From contig CAUFRY010000041.1 in NCBI GenBank assembly GCA_959028445.1, positions 1 to 18,883 on the forward strand: a DNA stretch of 18,883 nucleotides. Direction: 5' to 3'. Numbering within the stretch: the first letter of the stretch is position 1; each line of letters opens with the position of its first letter. Below the pieces are notes generated by a model. That model was not told the DNA's origin and searched no databases. It worked only from the letters and a program-made list of their open reading frames with translations. Position numbers and translations under genes: made by a program. Shown piece by piece: positions 14,947 through 18,883 of this stretch. This DNA is from an uncultured Collinsella sp. (lineage in GTDB: Bacteria; Actinomycetota; Coriobacteriia; Coriobacteriales; Coriobacteriaceae).

Positions 14947-15759
14947 CTATTCGGTGAGCTCGGGGCCCTCGCCGGGCACATAGGCCTCGGCGCCCTCGAC
15001 GCGGTTGATGCGGATGGTTCCAAAGATCTCGTCCTGGCTCAGCGTGAGCGAGCCGCGCTTGGCGAGCTCAAGCATAGCTAGGAAGGTGACGACGAGCTGC
15101 TCGGTGGTGGCATCGCCGTCCAGTAGCTCGCGGAAGGTGCAGGTTTGGTGCGCCATGGTAAAGCGGTCGACTGAGGCCACGGTCAGGTCGAGCGGCACGC
15201 GATGCGGCGCCACATGCTCGGCCTCCAGCAGGAAGGTCTGGCGCTTGCCGTCCAGGTCGGCGCAGATGACGGCCAGGCCGCGCAGGGTAATGCCGGCCAG
15301 ATAGTCGGGCATTAGGCCCAAGAACTCGGGGTCGGGGCCGGCCACACGCGGGTGCATGCGACTTTCGGCCTGCATGCGGGCACCGAGGGCTGCCGCCGCG
15401 CCTTTAAACTGCTTGTAGGCAATCAGGCGCTGGATCAGGACCTCGCGCAAGGCGTCGCCGTCGAGCGCACTGAGTTCTTCGAGGTCTTCGTCGAACTCGT
15501 CATCGTCGTCATCGACTTTGCGCGGGGCCTCCTGCGGCACCAGAGAGGCGGCCTTGATGTCCAAAAGGGTTGCCGCGACCAGCAAAAAGTCGCTTGCTAC
15601 GTCCAGGTCCAGCGCCTCGATGCGCTCGGCCTCGGCAAGGTACTGCTCGGCGACCTCGCTGATGGAGATGGCGCCGATATCTACTTTTTGGCGGGTTACC
15701 AGCTGCAGCAGCAGGTCGAACGGTCCGCTGTAGACCTGCGTCGACACGCGATACGACAT
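14947..15759 (-). CDS. scpA: Segregation and condensation protein A (kleisin)
   Basis: ScpA is the kleisin that bridges the SMC heads and binds ScpB. The 270-residue protein starts with the typical segment YSGPFDLLLQLVTRQKVDI at 10-28, followed by the SEVAEQYL helix. A short run of acidic residues (about 83-92) sits in the central linker. The C-terminal winged helix (about 195-262) ends the fold, with a segment near LELAKRGSLTLSQDEIFG. AAAGGAGGT at 15765-15773 gives a strong start. The 84-nt gap upstream is the largest in the minus-strand array. It contains the hairpin CGACCG/CGGTCG (15810-15828), so a promoter or processing site could lie there. Confidence 0.96.
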   Translation of the reverse strand: MSYRVSTQVYSGPFDLLLQLVTRQKVDIGAISISEVAEQYLAEAERIEALDLDVASDFLLVAATLLDIKAASLVPQEAPRKVDDDDDEFDEDLEELSALDGDALREVLIQRLIAYKQFKGAAAALGARMQAESRMHPRVAGPDPEFLGLMPDYLAGITLRGLAVICADLDGKRQTFLLEAEHVAPHRVPLDLTVASVDRFTMAHQTCTFRELLDGDATTEQLVVTFLAMLELAKRGSLTLSQDEIFGTIRINRVEGAEAYVPGEGPELTE

Positions 15760-15843
15760 CTTCGACCTCCTTTGACGGCGCCTTCGCGGCGCGGTTTGGG
15801 TGCATGTTGCGACCGTTTTGCACGGTCGACCTGTAAGTTTACC
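15760..15843 (-). promoter_or_regulatory. Gap before scpA with small hairpins
   Basis: This 84-nt gap separates the site-2 protease gene from scpA. It holds the hairpin CGACCG-N7-CGGTCG (15810-15828) and a GCGCC/GGCGC stem (15778-15792), neither followed by a T-run. I see no clear promoter. It may be a transcript processing or weak regulatory site. Confidence 0.25.
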
Positions 15844-16527
15844 TTAGATGCCGGCGATTGCGAAGTTGAGCATCTGCTCAGCGAGCGGATACACGGTAAC
15901 GTCGAAATAGCGGCCGATCACATCGATGCCGGTCCACATGGGCAGCAGGTACAGCGCTAGGATGAGGATGGGCATAGCGTATTGCTGCAGGTGGTAGTAG
16001 TTGGTCAGCGCCTTGCCTTTAAGGAACGGCACGATGATAGACGAGCCGTCAAGCGGCGGAATCGGAATAAGGTTAAAGAACGCAAGCGACAGGTTAACCA
16101 CGATAAACGTGGCGCCGAAGTTCATGATTTGAGACGCCACAGCAAAGGACATGCTGGCGTAGAGGTTGCCATAGGCCAGGTGCATGAGGGCTGCAGCCAG
16201 GCACGCGAGCGCGATATTCGATGCGGGGCCGGCCGCGCTCACCAGGACCTCGTCGCGCTTGGGGTGCTTGAGGTTGTTGAGGTAGACGGGCACGGGCTTG
16301 GCGAAGGCAAACACCGGGCCACCGGCGGCGAGCATGAGCAGCGGCAGGATGATAGTGCCAAACGGATCGATATGGTTGAGCGGGTTGAGTGACACGCGGC
16401 CGCGCGAACGGGCTGTCTTATCGCCGAGTGCCCAGGCCGCGGCGGCGTGCGCACTTTCGTGGATGACGATGCCCACGATGACGGCGACGGCGCTGGCGAG
16501 CAGGTTCATGATGTAGCTGCTGGACAT
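15844..16527 (-). CDS. Site-2-type intramembrane metalloprotease (M50 family, rseP-like short form)
   Basis: This 227-residue multi-pass membrane protein matches the compact M50 peptidase family. The zinc motif HESAH (His23, Glu24, His27) lies in the first membrane helix. SAAGPASNIALAC at 97-109 and the second conserved motif FNLIPIPPLDGS at 151-162, with zinc ligand Asp160, follow. There is no PDZ domain, which fits the small form often found next to scpA/scpB. Such proteases cleave membrane-bound regulators or signal-peptide remnants; the substrate here is unknown. AGGGGAG precedes the start. Confidence 0.93.
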   Translation of the reverse strand: MSSSYIMNLLASAVAVIVGIVIHESAHAAAAWALGDKTARSRGRVSLNPLNHIDPFGTIILPLLMLAAGGPVFAFAKPVPVYLNNLKHPKRDEVLVSAAGPASNIALACLAAALMHLAYGNLYASMSFAVASQIMNFGATFIVVNLSLAFFNLIPIPPLDGSSIIVPFLKGKALTNYYHLQQYAMPILILALYLLPMWTGIDVIGRYFDVTVYPLAEQMLNFAIAGI

Positions 16528-16536
16528 GGCGCTCCC

Positions 16537-16833
16537 CTAGCGGACGCGGCGCGAGGCGCGCGTGAGCAGGTAGTCAGCTACAAACAGGATGACGGCCACG
16601 ATGGCGTAATCCAAGCGGAAAACGCCGCCAAAGGGTGAGGTGATGACGCCGTAGCCGGCGATGGCGCTCGGCAGCGCGCGAGAAAGCTCAACGACAAAGC
16701 CGACAATCTGCAGCTTGGCGGTCAGGCCGCTAAAGCACAGCAGCACGGTCATCGCGCTCATAAAGATGCCGCAGATGCGACAGGCGATGGCGATGACGCT
16801 CATCGCCACGGCAGCGGCCTTACGAGAATTCAC
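16537..16833 (-). CDS. Small predicted membrane protein of unknown function
   Basis: I do not recognise this 98-residue protein. Two hydrophobic segments are clear (about 9-35 and 72-90) with a weaker one between them (about 48-68). The C-terminus is basic (LLTRASRRVR), suggesting a cytosolic end. A longer frame extends into the ABC-F gene, but I chose the GTG at 16833: AGGAG at 16841-16845 is spaced 7 nt from it, and the upstream extension is out of frame with the ABC-F gene and polar. ATG 16803 is an alternative start, giving 88 residues. It overlaps the end of the ABC-F gene by 14 nt and ends 9 nt before the M50 protease, so it is likely part of the same operon. Confidence 0.65.
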   Translation of the reverse strand: MNSRKAAAVAMSVIAIACRICGIFMSAMTVLLCFSGLTAKLQIVGFVVELSRALPSAIAGYGVITSPFGGVFRLDYAIVAVILFVADYLLTRASRRVR

Positions 16834-18853
16834 GCGCGGTCTCCTCTTCGATCTGGGTGGAAAGCTCCAGCCATTCGTCCTCGAGCTTGGGCAGTTCTTG
16901 CTTAAGGCCGTTATATTCCCCCAGCGCGGCATTGAACTTGTCCTGATCGGCATAAAGCTCTTCGCTGGCCATCAATTCCATAAGCTCGTCATAGCGGGCG
17001 CGCGTTTTGTCGAGCTCGGCCTCGATCTTCTTGAGCTGGTTGCGCACGCCCTTGAGCTTTTTGTTGAGCGCGGCGCGGGCCTGGGCCTCGGCGCGCTTTT
17101 GCTCCTTGGTCTTTTTGCCCTCGGCGGGCTTGGAGGCGGTGGCGGGGGTGTCGGGCTGGGCCGCGGTGACCTTAGCGGACTTGGTCGCGGCCGGTGCGCT
17201 CTCCCCTGCCGCATCGGCCGCGGCGCGGGCTGCGAGGTCCTCGCGCTTGTAGAGGTAGTAGTCGTAGTCGCCGTCGTAGACCGTGACCTTGCCATCGCGG
17301 ATGTCAATGATGCGGTTGGCCACAGCGCGTACCAGGTGCTCGTCGTGGCTGATCAGCACGATGGTGCCGGGGAAGTTTTGCAGGGCGTTCTCGAGCATGT
17401 CTACCGAGTCGATGTCCAGGTGGTTGGTGGGCTCGTCCAGGCACAGGAGCGCCTCGGGGGCCACAAGCATCTTGGCGAGCGCCAGGCGCGCCTTTTCGCC
17501 GCCGGAGAGAACGCGGACCTGCTTTTCGATGGAATCGTTATCGCTAAACAGGAAGGCGCCCAGCAGGCTGCGCTGCTGCGGCACGGTCCACTTGGGCGTG
17601 ACGGTGTCGATCTCTTGCAGGACAGTGTTGGACTCGGTCATGCCCTCGAGCGCGTGCTGGGCATAGTAGGCCACACCCACGTTGGTGCCCAGATCGCGGG
17701 TGCCGGTGGTGGGCGGCTCCAGGCCGGCGAGGATCTTCATAAGCGTGGACTTGCCGGCGCCGTTGGGACCGACGAGCGCCACGTGCTCGCCGCGGTAGAG
17801 TTTGAGGTCGATATCGCTGTAGATGTGCTTGTTGCCGTAGGACTTGGACACGCCCTCCAGGCCCACGACCATGTCGCCCGAGCGCGGCGGGTCGGGGAAC
17901 TTAAAGTCAATGTGCTTGTGGCCCTCGGGCAGGATGACGAGCTCCTTTTTGATCTGCTCGATCTTGCGGATGCGCTCCTGCGCCTGGGCGGCCTTGGTGG
18001 GCTTGTAGCGGAACTTGTCGACGAAGACCTGCATGTGGGCGATGTCACGCTCCTGGGCGGCACGCTTGGCGCGCATCTGCTCCAAGTTGTCCTCGCGCTG
18101 CTTGAGGTAGCTGCTGTAGTTGCCGGTGTAGGTGGTCACGCGACGGTTTTCGAGTGCGGCGACGTGGTCGACGCAGGCGTCCATGAAGGCGCGGTCGTGG
18201 CTGACGATGAGGACGGCGCCGTCGTAGTTGGCGATAAAGCCGCGCAGCCACTGGACGCTTTCGAGGTCCAGGTGGTTGGTGGGCTCGTCTAGAAGCAGCA
18301 GGTCGGGGTGGCGCAGGAAGAGCTTGGCCAGCGCGATGCGCATCTGCCAGCCGCCCGAAAACTCGGAGCACGGGCGCTCAAAGTCGGTGACCTTAAAGCC
18401 CAGGCCGGATAGGATTTTGCGGGCGTTGCTCTCGAGCTCGTAGCCGCCCAGATGCTCAAAGCGGTCCTGGACCTGGCCGTACTCGTTGAGGAGGGCATCG
18501 ACGTCCTTGCCCTGCTCGGAGAGCTCGGTGATTTGGGCCTGCAGCTCGTTGGCGCGCTCGCCCATGCGGCGAATTTCCTTGGCGGCGGCCATGACCTCGG
18601 CAAGGATGGTGGTGTCCTTGTGCTCCAGGTTGGTTTCTTGCTCCAGGTAGCCTACCTGGCAGTCCTTGGCGTACTGGACCTGGCCGGCGTCTGGGCTGTC
18701 GATGCCCATGATGATTTTGAGCATGGTGGTTTTGCCGGCGCCGTTGGGTCCCACGAGCGCGAAGCGCTCGCCGGGGTTGATCTGGAAGGACGCGCCGCTA
18801 AAGAGGACGCGTGCGCCGAAGCTTTTTTCGATCTTGTCGACCAGGAGGATCAT
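16820..18853 (-). CDS. ABC-F family ATPase (Uup/YheS-like ribosome-associated protein)
   Basis: ABC-F proteins have two ATPase domains and no membrane part; they act on the ribosome E site in translation regulation or antibiotic protection. The 677-residue protein shows Walker A GPNGAGKTT at 35-43, signature FSGGW at 165-169, Walker B LLLLDEPTNHLD at 185-196 and a switch histidine in SHD at 218-220. The linker (about 240-320) is rich in charged residues. The second domain has GPNGAGKST at 362-370, LSGGEK at 449-454, LDEPTNHLD at 472-480 and SHD at 502-504. An Ala/Pro/Lys-rich linker (about 540-590) leads to a C-terminal coiled coil (590-675), the arrangement of Uup and YheS. AAAGGCGG lies upstream. 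The 30 nt to the window edge contain no clear promoter. Confidence 0.95.
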   Translation of the reverse strand: MILLVDKIEKSFGARVLFSGASFQINPGERFALVGPNGAGKTTMLKIIMGIDSPDAGQVQYAKDCQVGYLEQETNLEHKDTTILAEVMAAAKEIRRMGERANELQAQITELSEQGKDVDALLNEYGQVQDRFEHLGGYELESNARKILSGLGFKVTDFERPCSEFSGGWQMRIALAKLFLRHPDLLLLDEPTNHLDLESVQWLRGFIANYDGAVLIVSHDRAFMDACVDHVAALENRRVTTYTGNYSSYLKQREDNLEQMRAKRAAQERDIAHMQVFVDKFRYKPTKAAQAQERIRKIEQIKKELVILPEGHKHIDFKFPDPPRSGDMVVGLEGVSKSYGNKHIYSDIDLKLYRGEHVALVGPNGAGKSTLMKILAGLEPPTTGTRDLGTNVGVAYYAQHALEGMTESNTVLQEIDTVTPKWTVPQQRSLLGAFLFSDNDSIEKQVRVLSGGEKARLALAKMLVAPEALLCLDEPTNHLDIDSVDMLENALQNFPGTIVLISHDEHLVRAVANRIIDIRDGKVTVYDGDYDYYLYKREDLAARAAADAAGESAPAATKSAKVTAAQPDTPATASKPAEGKKTKEQKRAEAQARAALNKKLKGVRNQLKKIEAELDKTRARYDELMELMASEELYADQDKFNAALGEYNGLKQELPKLEDEWLELSTQIEEETAREFS

Positions 18854-18883
18854 GGTGCCGCCTTTGACCTTGTGTGCCTATAT

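Noticed and set aside
16661..18292. A 543-codon plus-strand open frame opposite the ABC-F gene
   Set aside because: The minus strand encodes a complete ABC-F protein with all motifs. The antisense frame is a repetitive Leu/Val/Gly shadow.

Overview
This 18.9-kb window looks like a chromosomal segment from a GC-rich Actinobacterium of the Coriobacteriia, most likely a Collinsella-type gut organism. I infer this from protein style, codon use and gene order, not from a database match. Seventeen protein genes and one tRNA gene are supported. Sixteen of the protein genes and the tRNA lie on the minus strand; one gene, at the left edge, is on the plus strand.

Left edge (1-1616): an isolated plus-strand gene encodes a class III (Flp/archaellin-like) prepilin N-terminus joined to a DUF6273-like C-terminal domain. 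Its ninth to twelfth codons contain an uninterrupted run of nine G residues directly before the prepilin cleavage motif. Two ATG codons in different frames (156 and 160) share one ribosome-binding site. Together these predict a phase-variable surface protein with two ON registers and one OFF register. The gene ends at a strong terminator, followed by about 470 bp of non-coding DNA rich in short perfect inverted repeats. A tRNA-Pro(GGG) gene and its own terminator follow.

Right 17 kb (1774-18853, all minus strand): a tightly packed housekeeping array, read right to left. It begins with an ABC-F ATPase, a small membrane protein, a site-2-type protease, scpA and scpB (condensin accessory proteins), an RluB-type pseudouridine synthase and cmk. 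It continues with plsC, ispH, a PDZ/radical-SAM DUF512 protein, der, plsY, gpsA and rpe. It ends with a cysteine desulfurase, a Nif3-like protein, a coiled-coil zinc-ribbon protein and coaBC. Most junctions are overlaps or gaps under 20 nt, often with the ribosome-binding site inside the upstream gene. Only the gaps before scpA (84 nt) and cmk (66 nt) are larger. The array therefore probably forms one or a few long operons.

Functionally, plsC, plsY and gpsA make the phosphatidate precursor of membrane lipids. ispH makes isoprenoid precursors, and coaBC makes coenzyme A for acyl chains. cmk and rpe supply nucleotide and pentose intermediates. scpA/B act in chromosome segregation, and der, the pseudouridine synthase and the ABC-F protein act on the ribosome. 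The most unusual part of the window is the phase-variable pilin-like gene at the left edge.
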